The notes under the pieces: generated by a model
Told to the model about the DNA's origin: nothing
Seen by the model: the letters and a program-made list of their open reading frames with translations, nothing else
Database searches by the model: none
In this document: positions 1 through 11,907 of the stretch, in pieces
How the letters are laid out: every line of letters begins with the position of its first letter
How positions within the stretch are numbered: position 1 is the stretch's first letter
Source of the DNA: Trichomonas vaginalis G3
Lineage: Eukaryota; Parabasalia; Trichomonadida; Trichomonadidae
Length of the DNA: 64,000 nt
NCBI RefSeq assembly: GCF_026262505.1
Contig: NC_067205.1
Location: 18,163,645 to 18,227,644 of the forward strand
Direction of reading: 5' to 3'
Translations under genes and position numbers: made by a program

Positions 1-1250
1 GTGCTTCCTCTCTTCATCTTGCAGCTTCCTCTCTTCAACAAAGTACTTCCTCTCTTCATTAAGATGCTTCCTCTCTTCATCAAGGTGCTTCCTCTCTTCA
101 TCAAGATGCTTCCTCTCTTCATCAAGATGCTTCCTCTCTTCATCAAGATGCTTCCTCTCTTCATCAAAGTACTTCCTCTCTTCATCAAGATGCTTCCTCT
201 CTTCATCAAAGTACTTCCTCTCTTCATTAAGATGCTTCCTCTTTTCAACAAAGTGCTTCCTCTCTTCATCATGCAGCTTCCTCTCTTCAACAAAGTACTT
301 CCTCTCTTCATCATGCAGCTTCCTCTCTTCAACAAAGTACTTCCTCTCTTCATCAAGATGCTTCCTCTCTTCAACAAAGTACTTCCTCTCTTCATCAAGA
401 TGCTTCCTCTCTTCTTCAAAGTACTTCCTCTCTTCATCAAGATGCTTCCTCTCTTCATCAAGATGCTTCCTCTCTTGCTCAACGTGCTTCCTCTCTTCAT
501 CAAGATGCTTCCTCTCTTCGTCAAAGTACTTCCTCTCTTGCTCAAGATGCAGCTTCCTCTCTTCATCATGCAGCTTCCTCTCTTCAACAAAGTACCTTCC
601 TTCTCTTGCTCAAGATGCAGCTTCCTCTCTTCAACAAAGTACTTCCCTCTCTCATCAAGATGCTTCCTCTCTTCAACAAAGTACTTCCTCTCTTCATCAA
701 GGTGCTTCCTCTCTTCTTCAAAGTACTTCCTCTCTTCATCAAGATGCTTCCTCTCTTCAACAAAAGTACTTCCTCTCTTTCATAAGATGCTTCCCTCTTC
801 AAAACAAAGCTCCTCTCTCATCATTGCAGCTGTCCTCTCTTCACAAAGTACTTTCCTCTTTGCTCAAGATGCAGCTTCCTCTCTTCAACAAATACTTCCT
901 CTCTTCATCAAGATGCTCCTCTCTTCAACAAAGTACTTCCTCTCTTCATCAAGGTGCTTCCTCTCTTCAACAAAGTACTTCCTCTCTTGCTCAAGATGCA
1001 GCTTCCTCTCTTCAACAAAGTACTTCCTCTCTTCATTAAGATGCTTCCTCTCTTCAACAAAGTGCTTCCTCTCTTCATCATGCAGCTTCCTCTCTTCAAC
1101 AAAGTACTTCCTCTCTTCATCATGCAGCTTCCTCACTACATCATGCAGCTTCCTCTCTTCAACAAAGTGCTTCCTCTCTTCAACAAAGTGCTTCCTCTCT
1201 TCATCATGCAGCTTCCTCTCTAAATCAAAGTGCTTCCTCTCTTCCATCAA
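1..1250 (-). repeat. 21-bp minisatellite encoding charged heptad (coiled-coil) repeats
   Basis: About 60 copies of a 21-bp unit run from the window edge to 1250. On the minus strand each unit reads as a heptad such as K-H-L-D-E-E-R, K-Y-F-V-E-E-R or K-L-H-D-E-E-R. This is the pattern of a long, highly charged coiled coil. The longest clean minus-strand stretch is 885-1250. Several units carry 1-base indels that throw the frame, so no single ORF spans the array. The plus-strand reading (PLFIKML repeats) is only its complement. The array lies directly downstream of the pogo transposase on the same strand, and the linking sequence (A-E-E-L-Q-G-E-E-E-W-K-K-K) runs into it after one stop, so it was probably the C-terminal tail of that protein. 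An independent coiled-coil gene is the alternative. Confidence 0.8.
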
Positions 1251-1399
1251 GATTGCTTCCTCTATCCAGCTCTTCTTCTTCCATTCCTCTTCACCCTGGA
1301 GCTCCTCAGCTTTATATCATTTTAATTGGATTTTTTTAAAATCCACTGCAGTAGGATTAAGGAGATGTAACTACGACTATAGAACCTGGCCATATGCTC

Positions 1400-2789
1400 C
1401 ATTCCAGGCCAAAACAGATTGCATAATCCACAAACAGATTGATAAATACCAATCCTGTTGCTGGGGCCCATATTCCATTTGGAAGACTTGCATCATCACA
1501 TTTGGATCTGTAAGACTTTGTCGTTGACAAAATTGGGCCTTGCAGGAGAACTCCATTTGCTACAATGTATCTGGAAGCAAAGGTTTGTTCATATCCAATG
1601 GATAGATTCCTGTTGCTTTAAAAGCATTTTCGATGTTTGTAGCTGTGCAAGACACTACAGTACATCAAGGAAGCTGCGAACCATGATATAGCGCAGTTCT
1701 CTGGCGTTCCATACATAATTGATCACCATATGCCCTTGCTGATCGTACCGGATAGTCGCCATATCAAACAACTTCTTGAATTGGGCCTTCAAGGGAGAAA
1801 AATCCCAACATCAAGAGGTTGTAAGATATGAGATGTATGGCCTGGGAGAACAAGAAGCTCGATATTGAAGGCGCTCAAGAGGCGAACGGCCAAGAAAAAG
1901 AGCCTGGATGGATGACCATCTACAATTAGGAGAAAAGGTACCTGGGCATCAAACACATTCATTTGAGACCTTTTCTCCTGTACTTTGCAGATGAATATGA
2001 TACAGTATACCATAAAAAGGTATTTGTTCATCCATCCACTCTCGGAGCGAACAAAAAAGGCGTCCAGATCTTCCAATTCCGCATCAAGGGTCTTTCTTTT
2101 GTGGAAGTATCACCATTGGCTCATAGTTGTACCATCTGCAAAGATGGTACAGACCCCTGTTAAGATGTGGAAGCTGAGACTTTTCAGCGCGAACTGGGCG
2201 ATTCCGGCCAGCAGTAAGAACTTTATAGCGACGTTTGGAATAGAGCATTGTCTCGTCCATATTCGCAATAAACTTCTTCCTGCGGGCAAAGTATCTATGC
2301 TTGGAGAGGAAAAATTGGCGAATCTGGTTTGCGTCACAGGTAGAGCGTCGGAGCATATCAATAGTTTGGAGCTCACAATCCGAATTGACATCTTGTGGCG
2401 ATATGATTAAGCCAGCCACGGGATGGCGATGGGCAGTAATCATCGAGCTTCGCTAGAAGATGCGGGCATCTTGCAGCGATTAGTACCCGCGCCGCAAATT
2501 TTAATCTCCTATTTTGTAATTCCGTACAGACAGCAATGGCCATTGATGTTGTAATACAGTTCAAGTCGTCTGCCATCTCTTGAACAAGTTTTTTGAACTG
2601 CATTTCATCTGGTAGTGACAAAAGGGTCATACCACCCCCTGACTGACCTTTTGTCCATGAACGACAAGTAGCAGTGCGCATGATTGCGCGTGCTACTGTC
2701 GTCTTTGAAATTGAGTAAACATTCCGTATTTGTTGATAAGACTCGCCATTTACTCTTCGATAGAGTAAATCGAGTTGCATCTGGGTCAA
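1400..2789 (-). pseudogene. decayed pogo/Tigger-type (DDE_1, Tc1/mariner superfamily) transposase
   Basis: Three overlapping minus-strand reading frames together give a recognisable pogo-family transposase. The N-terminal part (2373-2789) has a helix-turn-helix-like start (Y-Q-Q-I-R-N-V-Y-S-I-S-K-T-T-V). The middle (2084-2443) carries the first catalytic Asp in A-N-M-D-E-T-M. The next part (1789-2076) carries the second in L-L-I-V-D-G-H-P-S-R and the third in H-I-L-Q-P-L-D-V-G-I-F. Past 1789, in another frame, come K-A-Q-F-K-K-L-F-D-M and then A-F-K-A-T-G-I-Y-P-L-D, a C-terminal hallmark of the DDE_1 family. At least four frame changes or stops separate these pieces, so the gene is dead as read. 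The three Asp residues are kept, which suggests recent decay or read error. I could not identify terminal inverted repeats. Confidence 0.88.
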
Positions 2790-2896
2790 TAGCCCAAGAT
2801 TTTTATAGTTTTCTAATTCTGCATGATAACAATATAATTAATAGTACATACTTTTGGCTCAAAATTAGTTCGAATTCAATGATTGTTTTATTCCTT

Positions 2897-2903
2897 TCAA
2901 TTT
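2897..2903 (+). promoter_or_regulatory. initiator (Inr)-like TCAATTT before the EF-hand gene
   Basis: A TCA-type initiator lies 15 bases before the ATG at 2914. The known trichomonad Inr consensus is TCA followed by pyrimidine and T/A close to the start codon. Confidence 0.5.
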
Positions 2904-2913
2904 ATTTTCCTTT

Positions 2914-3486
2914 ATGGGGTTAATTCCAAGTGCTGTCAGTAAGGGTTTTATTAATGAAAAAGATGCAGCCAAAATCAGTGAGACCAGTTACTTCACAGAG
3001 AAGCAAGTTCATATTCTAGCTTCTCTCTTTCGAAAATTAACAGCAAAATTTCATGTTGATTTAAAAACTTTTTGCAATACACTTGAAATTACAAACACAG
3101 ACATTGGGGAGATATTATATAAGATCATAGATTCAGATGGCTCCGGTAATTTGAATTTCCTCGAATTTGTTCAAGGACTTAATGTTTTCCATCCATCAGC
3201 CCCACTAGAGAAAAAGGTAGAAATGTGTTTCAAAGCATATGACAGCGATGGAAGTGGTCTAGTTTCAAAAGATGAAATCTTAAAAGTTCTTAAGATTTCA
3301 TTAAGAAATAACAATTTGATAGAATTTGAAGAAGCCAAGATCAATTTATTGGCTAACCAATTAATCAAAGAATATTCTAGAAATAACTCAGGAGAGCTCC
3401 GCTATGATGAATTCTATAAAATGGTAATCAATGCTCCAGGAGTTATCGAAAGTTTTGATCTCGATCTGAATTCCCTCTTTAGATAA
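2914..3486 (+). CDS. EF-hand calcium-binding protein, calcineurin B / CBL-like
   Basis: A complete 190-residue protein that probably senses calcium and regulates a partner phosphatase or kinase. Two canonical EF-hand loops are visible, D-S-D-G-S-G-N-L-N-F-L-E at about residues 73-84 and D-S-D-G-S-G-L-V-S-K-D-E at about 110-121. A degenerate fourth loop (S-R-N-N-S-G-E-L-R-Y-D-E) lies near 161-172, and the first hand, around 47-60, has lost its ligands. The N terminus is M-G-L-I-P-S, a plausible N-myristoylation signal, as in calcineurin B. Length and layout fit the calcineurin B/CBL/CIB group, but I cannot choose within it. The ATG at 2914 is supported by the Inr-like motif 15 bases upstream. 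No paralogue is visible in the window. Confidence 0.9.
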   Translation: MGLIPSAVSKGFINEKDAAKISETSYFTEKQVHILASLFRKLTAKFHVDLKTFCNTLEITNTDIGEILYKIIDSDGSGNLNFLEFVQGLNVFHPSAPLEKKVEMCFKAYDSDGSGLVSKDEILKVLKISLRNNNLIEFEEAKINLLANQLIKEYSRNNSGELRYDEFYKMVINAPGVIESFDLDLNSLFR

Positions 3487-4072
3487 GTTATATTTTTATT
3501 TTATTTTATATCATTTTATTCTGCGTAAAAAATTTCCATGGTTTTTCAAATCTAACTGAAGTGAATATACTTCTCCATGCATCTCAAATTGAATTATTGG
3601 GAACATTCAGGACCAATGTTAACCTTAAGAGTTGTATAAGACACGCTAGTATTCTCTACCTATATGTTACCTAAACATTACATAGAAAGAAAAATAAACT
3701 TATAATTATATAATTTTTTTATTATAAGCATTTAATTAATTTAGAAGTTTGTGGGATTACATACATATGACAAATAAATTTTTATTACTTTGTTTTCTGT
3801 TAATTAATTCAAATTCCAAATATTTATTTTTTTGGTTTTCTTCAGCAGAATGAATTTAATTAACCATAGTGTGTATAATTTGTTTTTATTTATATCTATT
3901 TATAAAATTAAATTAAATTGAAATCCAAAACCTGATATATGCTAAGATATTAATATGAATGTAATCAAAGACCTTAACATATGAAATATTTTATATTATA
4001 AAGGTTGTACAAATTTAATTTCTTGTTTCATGAGGTAATATGATTTGGTGACATGTTATTAAATTAATTACC
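3487..4072. other. AT-rich intergenic stretch
   Basis: No gene is seen. The left boundary of duplicated copy A falls at about 3691, where the sequence starts to match 12376 onward. Confidence 0.6.
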
Positions 4073-5035
4073 TCATGAAACAGCTTCTTCGATTGCAAGA
4101 ATAATGAAATTTCTATTTGCACCTTTTGGTTTTGAGCATTTCATATGTTTTGCCTTGATTGAATTTTTTAAATGACAATTATCCAATGTTTCATTGAAAG
4201 AAATTTGAAAATGAGGTACTCCTCTCTCAATAGACATTATTTTTCCTTCATTCATTAATGTAGTTTCATTCAAATAATTATTATTGCTAATATTAGTGGA
4301 GGTTACCAAAATGAACCTTTTTGATAGCAAAAGAATAAATATGCTGCTTTATTATTATTATTATGCTTTTGGTAACAGTTACTGGACCATCAACAGCTAA
4401 AATAACAGCATTTTCATATGTGCTAAATGAAGCATTATTGGAAATAATGTTACAATATGTGTTTAGTTTAGGTCCACTTCTCCAATAATCAATGATTGTT
4501 TCAGAAGCCGAATTATTGAAAAAATTGCAATATTTTACAGATGCATTATTGGTATAACCGAAAGAATATAATGCATATTCAGAATTCATATGACCATTTG
4601 TTAAATTCAGATTATCAAACACATTGTCACCCAAAAAATTCCGTATTTGATCTGATCGACCTTGAGCTTTAAGATTGATGTTTGAACGATATAAGTTTAT
4701 CTGAGGCTTGTTTAGGTTGAGAAAATGAATGCGCCGCAAATTGATTGCAACTTATGTTCATGCTGCAAACTTTTGATTGAATACAGGATCCTGTATCATA
4801 CGAATATAAAGAAGAACCCATACCATCATATTGAGTAATAGAATCGAAAATTGTCCCAATAACAAATAATTGAAATAATGGGTTATATTTTAATACAATA
4901 ATTCTGTTTTATGGTCTGTAAATCTCGTAGATGTTATCAAATAATGATGCTTGTTTGTAGTATTTCGTACTATATTGTCGCTTGAGTACAATTCTACATC
5001 ATATTGAAGAAGTCTGGCCACAAGTACTGTGCCAT
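4073..5035 (-). pseudogene. beta-helix surface-like protein, copy A (frame-broken)
   Basis: This is the copy A version of the gene at 12760-13725. The reading is split into 4073-4330 and 4293-4739 plus a remnant running up to an ATG at about 5035. The breaks match 1-base losses or gains against copy C, for instance in A/T runs near 4680 and 4885. The visible protein is Asn/Ser-rich with recurring short I-I-x-N-N and N-N-A-S motifs, typical of right-handed parallel beta-helix repeats. See the copy C entry for the whole protein. Whether this copy is a true pseudogene or suffers from uncorrected reads cannot be settled from the sequence. Confidence 0.75.
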
Positions 5036-5039
5036 CTTT

Positions 5040-5225
5040 TGTTTAAAAATTGTGTTTTCAATGAAAAATTTAAAATATTAAAAATATACTCCGAATTTTT
5101 TCTGAGCTGCGCTCAGAAAAATGTTCAATTATTGAATTAAAAGAGTTTTCAATGAAAAATCTAAATATTAAAAATATACTCTGAATTTTTTCTGAGCTGT
5201 GCTCAGAAAAATGTTCAGTTTATTG
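5040..5225. repeat. tandem ~95-bp repeat with a short GC hairpin (copy A)
   Basis: Two imperfect units sit in tandem. Each has an A/T-rich part (TTTTCAATGAAAAAT... AATATTAAAAATATACT) followed by a palindrome TTTTTCTGAGCTGNGCTCAGAAAAA. One hairpin has GCTGCGC and the other GCTGTGC. The same pair recurs in copy C at about 13738-13915. It lies just upstream of the beta-helix start codon and may act as a bidirectional terminator or regulatory hairpin; that role is inference. Confidence 0.7.
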
Positions 5226-6529
5226 GAATACCAATCACTTCAAATTGTTTTGGAATTTACAAATTCATTAAAAAATGGGACCCAAAAAAATTTGAATTGA
5301 TGGTATTCAATTATAATAAAATTTACTATTAATGATTTAAAATATAAAAATACTCTTATACTTTTTTTGTTACTTGTTCTCAAAAATTGTATGGTTCTTT
5401 TCAGTACTTTAGTTAAATAAAGGCATAGCACAGAAAAATAATTGGAAACAATCATATGCATTTATACCGAATTATGCGTAACTCTTATTCTTCATAATTT
5501 GTTCGTTTTTTATTGAATAGAAAAATCGAAGAATGCTTTTTTGTGCTGAAACAATTACAAAATATAATAGTACCAAATGCATCCTCTATTGTATTCACTT
5601 TTGACAAAAGAGGAATCAAGTTTTGTAGAAATTTTTAGCAATTTTACAATTCTAAGAAATAATTTCAACATTTGTTGTTATTCTGAGATTAATATGTTCT
5701 TGTTTCATGAATTTCTAGTCTGCATATATATATTTCGACTTTACTAAGCAATGTTGAGTAAAGGCAACAAGCTGAAAATAGCAGATTGAAATTTAACCAA
5801 CTCTTATCAATAATTAAAAGATTTTATATATAAATTTGAATTGTGTTCGTAATACTTGCGAATACTACTGAATATACTTCCAATATATTAAATTTTTGAA
5901 AAAAAAATAAATGAAATAATGTAATATATTTGTATTTTATTATTAAGTTATATGTTATTTAGGATCTCGTTTGGAGAATAACGGCTGGGAATATGACTGA
6001 AGTTTGCATTTGAATACGAACTGAATTTTAGAGTGGAGAAGATTTTTCTCAATACAGGATCATCAATGTCATATGATTTAATCTATTTAACCAAATGTAT
6101 TTGGAAATTTGTCACATAATAAAAGTGGCACTTTTATCTTCCATTTGGAAAATAACATTCCGTTTGTTGGAAAAATGTGAAATCGGGCTAGATAAAGCAT
6201 CTTGGATTATATTTTGATTCCCGTGTTGATCAGACGTTTTAATAATTCAAAAAATTGAATGGATAACATCCGATCCTTAATTACCTGAATATTAAATTAT
6301 ACAAGAGTTATAGTCTGTTAAATATATCAAAAAAATTGATAGACATTAAATTGAATGTGAAGATATTTTTCAATATTATAAAGTACATTGGTTGTTTTAA
6401 TTGTTATATCACAATTTCAAGTTTAGAAACCTATCGCTTGATTGGCTGAAATTGATAAGCGTGTCATGTGATACGTTTGAATGAAATCAGAAATTGAGAA
6501 GGTATATCAAATTTCATTCATTTTCTAAA
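5226..6529. other. intergenic stretch of copy A
   Basis: No supported gene. A 73-codon minus-strand reading at 5240-5461 recurs identically in copy C but shows no recognisable domain. Confidence 0.5.
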
Positions 6530-6962
6530 ATGATGATGATGCCAATTCAGCCAGAAATTGATACAGTTAGTATCAAGAAGCCAGTTAAATTCCTTACACA
6601 CTATACAAGTGATGATATCTCAAAGAGAATTAATGAAGCAGGTGTCCATGTAAACATTGTTCAATACGTTCTTTTGTGTTACTTGGAAATGCATTCAAGA
6701 ATACCGAATTACTTGATCTCGCTGTTAAGGTTTCTCAAAGCTCGGCATTTATATTGATAGAATGGCAAAAAGAAACAAAACAGCCTTATTATGCTGGTTT
6801 GCTGAGAATTGGATGGCAATTTATCCATACTTATGCTCACAAAATATGATCCACTCTCAGAAACATATCGGTAATAATATTATTATTGGCGATCTGAAGC
6901 AAAATGTTGTTAAGAAAGAAATTGATCCAACCAATGTTTTACAGCTTCTCAACCACCATTAA
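6530..6962 (+). pseudogene. small unknown protein, copy A (frame-broken)
   Basis: This is the copy A version of the intact gene at 15214-15648. The ATG cluster at 6530 and the Inr-like TCATTTTCT just upstream are kept. The frame is broken near 6670 and again near 6740 by small indels against copy C, giving pieces 6494-6757 and 6762-6962. The second piece still ends in the same Q-L-L-N-H-H C terminus. Function is unknown. Confidence 0.75.
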
Positions 6963-7585
6963 TATTGATATTTTTACTATAAATTGTTTGTTTGAATAAA
7001 TTTTTTACTATCTAATTTTTTATGGTTTTTTAAACTATAATTAGTTGATTTTGTACCATCAAAGGGGAATGTTATCATAATATCATGATGTTTATCATTA
7101 ATAACTTATGCATTTCAAATTTATTCCGATTTGTTTTATGTAACAACAATAAAATTTGATCCATTTCCTTAAGATTGCCTGTTCTTTTGCTTAATGCGAT
7201 GAATTATTTATTGATTTACATTCACTAATAAGGCAATGAACAATATTCATTTTTGGAATCTGTTTTTCGCTTTAGAATAAATAATGGCATAGTGCTAACT
7301 CTTTTGGGTAAAAATTTATAAAGGCTTTAGAAAATTGAATTGCTATTCTTTGAGTTTGAGATAAAATAACTGAATATCTTTAATATATATATTGTGTTCA
7401 TATTAGTGGATCAAGTTTCAGGGGATCATCATTTTACAACAGAAAATTTTCTTGATCGATGTGTCACTTTTACTGCGTGTAATACAACAATAGCGTATTA
7501 TATTGAGATCAACAAGATTAAAAAACATTCTCTGAAATCGGATTAAAATCTTGTCAGAATTTTTGAGAAGTGGTTTTCAGTTTTA

Positions 7586-9900
7586 ATGTTAACCAAAAAG
7601 CTCTATAGAACGCGTTCCACTTCAACCAGCTCTGCTGTTAGGGGCAGTCAACTATTTATGAATGAAAAATTCACAGGCTCGAAGCTAACAACAAATTTCA
7701 GTCGAGAAAGTCTTCCAGTTTTACTTTCTTCAGAAGAACAAGATAATGTTCTTAAAATCAAACCACTGTTTAGAGCTCTTCTTGAAAGTATCTCTGTTTT
7801 TATTTCCCATAATTGTTCGACACCCCAAATTAGAAGTCAAATGGAGAAAGGCTTAACAAATGTTGATCGGTATTTTGTTCCATTTTACAACCAACTTAAC
7901 AAAAATGGCGGATCTGCAATATGCTTTTCAAAATTGCCAGCTCAAACAAATTTGACGCTAGTTATTAAGAATTCAGCACTGCCATTCATGAAACACTGGA
8001 CTAAATTCACCGACTCAATCAAAGATATTGAGCTAAATGGTATAAAATACATTCAAGATTCAATTGACAAAAATTTCAACTCAATTTTAAGCAATTTGGA
8101 CAATATAATGAAATACGAATCATATAATGCAGGAATTCATGACCCGGTAATGAAGTATATCAAGAAATTTCAGCAACAAATTTGGATGTTTCAGTCATTA
8201 ATCGGCAAATTCTTTTTGATGAATAGAAATCAAAGAAACAGAGCTCAAGAAAAGATTGTCCAAGACATGAAAACGTTTTCCAGAGAAATTTCTACGGCAT
8301 ATTCAACTGAATTTGAAAAATATGTCAAAGGACAAGAAAACGAGAAGCTAAAGAACAGTTCTTACAATGCTGTTTGTGATATCATATCCGAAATAAGAGC
8401 AGTTATTCTATATGATGAAGATCTTTCAAAGATTGAGCAAAACTTGGTTCCATTGAATCCTATTTTCCAAACAATTGCAGAGAATCTCAATATTGCTAAG
8501 ACAGAAGAAGAAATCATGAAAATAGAAGAAGAAAAATCAAAAGAAATTCAAAATGAAAAAAGTAACGAAAAACTAAAAAGTGACAAAGTGGAAGTTTACT
8601 TTGACAAAGAATTAAACATCAGAGAATTGATAAACAGAGGTATGATAGCCTTCAAACGTCCGAAGTTGACTTCAGATCGTAAAAGAATTTTTTGACGCTT
8701 TGAATTTCGGAGTTGACAAAATAATTGACGATAGAACGAGGTTATCAAATTTACTCGCAGACAGAGATCAAACTATATCGAGTTATTCTGCAATGAAATC
8801 TGTTTTGGCCGAGGAAACTCAAAAAGTGTCAAATTTGAGAGGAATTTTGGCCAATCTACAAGTTAAGAATAAGGAATTAGAAAGCGAGCTCGAGAAAGAA
8901 AAAGAGAAAGGAAATGTTACGGGTTTACGACAAACGGCCAAAAATGTATTGAAATATTTAAGGTTAAAGAAACAAGAAAACCAAATTGGCACATCCGAAA
9001 ACTCAAAAAAAGCAGAGGAAGAGAGAAGTTTTTGAAGTATATTGGACAGACTAATGCAGCATCTGACAATTACTTGATAGAAACTATCGATAATCTATTA
9101 AATGACCCTTCTTGTACTGAATGCAGAAAATGCCAAGATTATGAGAGCCAATTTGTCAAGCTTTCGAGGATTTTAGGTACTTCTACAGTTATTGAAGAGG
9201 CACAGACCTTAGTCAACCGCTTGCATCAATCAGAAAAGACAGAAGGAAAGCTACAACAAGAAATTCAAGAATTGAAAAAGAAAATTCTGAATTTTCAATG
9301 ACGATCACAAAAATTTTACAACTATTCAATATTCACAGTCTCTTTCTTCATTTACAAATCAGTCCGGAAACAATTATAGTAGTAATAATAGTGTTTCTGA
9401 TGCAATATGTGGTGTTGTTGGTAAAGAAGTTGCGAAATTAACAGAAACAATCAGACATATTGAAGATGAAAGAAAAAGAGACAAAGTTTTAGTTTCAAAG
9501 CGATTGATTGACTACTTTGGTGTTAGAATTGATGATAATTTGCTCGCACAAATCGATGAAGTCAAATTGAAATTTAATCAAAACGAAAAAAGAATGTCAG
9601 AGCTCAGTAATTTCTGCGAAGACATAGAAAGAAGACCTTGTTTATTACTTGGTGTTGAAAAACCTAATAGAGCCATATTTGACAGCATCAGGTTTTTGTT
9701 TTCTTCTCTTGAAACGAGACAAAATCCATTGCAATCAACTGTTGACATTTGCAACAAGAAATTTCTACTTCAGAGACAAATTTTGTTGATTGCGAAAGAA
9801 GTGCTGCAAGAATACTGAGAGAAAAATTACAAGATGTGTCTAACACTCCTTTGTCTGAAAGAATTTTCAGATTATCAAAGCAACTTCGCGCAATTGAATA
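7586..9900 (+). CDS. large coiled-coil protein, copy A (first half intact, second half frame-broken)
   Basis: A host protein of about 770 residues by comparison with copy C. The first 369 codons (7586-8695) are open here, starting at an ATG 7 bases after a TCAGTTTT initiator. They are mixed helical sequence ending in a Glu/Lys-rich segment. The second half (8700-9900) is a long coiled coil but is interrupted. Relative to copy C, single bases are missing in homopolymers near 8641, 9285, 9340 and 9750, and a small loss lies near 9025. A frame change near 8684 (before TAAAAGAATTTTTTGACG) is shared with copy C. A cysteine pair motif (S-C-T-E-C-R-K-C) sits in the middle of the coiled coil. No known domain is recognised; a cytoskeletal or scaffold role is a guess. 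Confidence 0.7.
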
Positions 9901-10085
9901 ATCTATTTTGTTTATATTTGTTTTTTCAATCAATGCAAATTTTTATATATTTACTTTGTATTTGAAACAATTGTTTTTTATATTGATTTGTTCACACGAA
10001 AAATAGCAATATAAAGTTTATTGTTCCTAGGTAAAAAATACCAAAAAACTTGTGTCAGAAAAGTGAGAAAATAGGAGAAAATTTT

Positions 10086-10523
10086 CTGAATTGAAATATT
10101 TATGGGCAAGCTCTGTCTTCAATATCTTTTCCTGATTCTTTGATTGAAATCAAAACCTCGGGTATTGATTTATGTGGGCTTAAAATCGATAATTTAGAAC
10201 TACCATCTTCTCTAAAAATTATAGGAGGTAATGCGTTCTCTTCAAATCAAATAAAAAAAGTGTCAATCGGTGAGAATATTGAATATATTGGAGATGGCGC
10301 ATTCGGAGATAATCCAACATTAGAAAGTATCGATGTTTCTAGTAATAACACATACTACAGTAGCCTTGAAGGAATCTTATATAATAAAGCCTTGACTGAA
10401 CTTTGCTTTTTACCCCCTTTAAATTCAAATAAAACTCTTGTAAATAGCGTTGAAATTTTACGGTATCGATCTTTAAATATGAAATTTAATTTTTTGTTTT
10501 TCCACCAAGTGTTAAAAATATAG
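10086..10523 (+). pseudogene. BspA-like leucine-rich repeat fragment, copy A (truncated)
   Basis: LRR_5/BspA-type repeats are visible, including L-P-S-S-L-K-I-I-G-G-N-A-F, V-S-I-G-E-N-I-E-Y-I-G-D-G-A-F and V-E-I-L-R-Y-R-S-L. It corresponds to the first half of the copy C fragment at 18790-19536 and is cut at about 10535 where copy B begins. There is no in-frame ATG; the frame is open upstream only as far as a TGA near 10095. It is a gene fragment. Confidence 0.75.
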
Positions 10524-10863
10524 CATCTGGTGCTCCTGGCTAGATAAAGCATCTTGGATTATATTTTGATTCCCGTGTTGATCAGACGTTTAATAATTCA
10601 AAAAAATTGAATGGATAACATCCGATCTTAATTACCTAGATATTAAATTATACAAAGTATAGTTGTTAAATATATCAAAAAAATTATAGACATTAAATTG
10701 AATGAGATATTTTTCAAATATATAATGCATTGTTTTAATTGTATATCACAATTTCAAGTTTAGAACCTATCGGCTTGATTGGCTGAAATTGAAAGGCTGT
10801 CGAACCCGTTTGAATGAAATTCAGAAATTGAGAAGGTATATCAAATTTCATTCATTTTCTAAA

Positions 10864-11297
10864 ATGATGATGATGCCAATTCAGCCAGAAATTGATACAG
10901 TTAGTATCAAGAAGCCAGTTAAATTCCTTACACACTATACAAGTGATGATATCTCAAAGAGAATTAATGAAGCAGGTGTCCATGTAAACATTGTTCAATA
11001 CTTTCTTTTTGTTGGACTTGGAAATGCATTCAAGAATACCGAATACTTGATCTCGCTGTTAAGGTTTCTCAAAAGCTCGGCATTTATATTGATAGAATGG
11101 CAAAAAGAAACAAACAGCCTTATTATGCTGGTTTGCTGAGAATTGGATGCCAATTTATCCATACTTATGCTCACAAAATATGATCCACTCTCAGAAACAT
11201 ATCGGTAATAATATTATTATTGGCGATCTGAAGCAAATGTTGTTTAAGAAAAGAAATTGATCCAACCAATGTTTTACAGCTTCTCAACCACCATTAA
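10864..11297 (+). pseudogene. small unknown protein, copy B (frame-broken)
   Basis: This is the copy B version of the gene at 15214-15648. The Inr-like TCATTTTCT and the run of ATGs are kept, as is the C-terminal Q-L-L-N-H-H region. At least three small indels against copy C disrupt the frame (near 11040, 11115 and 11240). Confidence 0.7.
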
Positions 11298-11907
11298 TAT
11301 TGATATTTTACTATAAATTGTTTGTTGAATAAATTTTTTACTATCTAATTTTTATGGTTTTTTAAACTATAATAGTTGATTTTTGACCATCAAAGGGGAA
11401 TGTTATCATAATATCATGATGTTTATCATTAAAACTTATGCATTTCAAATTTATTCCGATTTGTTTTATGTAACAAACAATAAAATTTGATCCATTTCCT
11501 TAAGTTGCCTGTTCTTTTGCTTAATGCGATGAATTATTTATTGATTTACATTCACTAATAAGGCAATGAACAATATTCATTTTTTGAATCTGTTTTTCGC
11601 TTAGAATAAATAATGGCATATGCTAACTCTTTTGGGTAAAAATTTATAAAGGCTTTAGAAAATTGAATTGCTATTCTTTGAGTTTGAGATAAAATAACTG
11701 AATATCTTTAATATATATTGTGTTCATATTAGTGATCAAGTTTCAGGGGATCATCATTTTACAACAGAAAATTTTCTTGATCGATGTGTCACTTTTACTG
11801 CGTGTAATACAACAATAGCGTATATATTGAGATCAACAAGATTAAAAAACATTCTCTGAAATCGGATTAAAATCTTGTCAGATTTTGAGAAGTGGTTTTC
11901 AGTTTTA

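Larger units (their letters stand above)
3691..10535 (+). repeat. duplication copy A
   Basis: This stretch matches 12376-19220 (copy C) almost base for base at an offset near 8690. It carries a beta-helix pseudogene (minus), the small unknown gene, the large coiled-coil gene and the first half of the BspA-like fragment. It is cut at about 10535 inside the BspA-like reading frame, where partial copy B begins. Most differences from copy C are single-base indels, many in homopolymers. Confidence 0.9.

Noticed and set aside
1-1250. CRISPR array
   Set aside because: Units are contiguous without spacers and encode heptads; eukaryotic context.
1-1527. 508-codon plus-strand ORF with PLFIK repeats
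   Set aside because: It is the complement of the minus-strand heptad array and the transposase remnant; the minus strand reads as a sensible charged coiled coil.
5240-5461. 73-codon minus ORF repeated at 13931-14152
   Set aside because: Its identity follows from the recent duplication and is not evidence of coding; no domain or good start motif.
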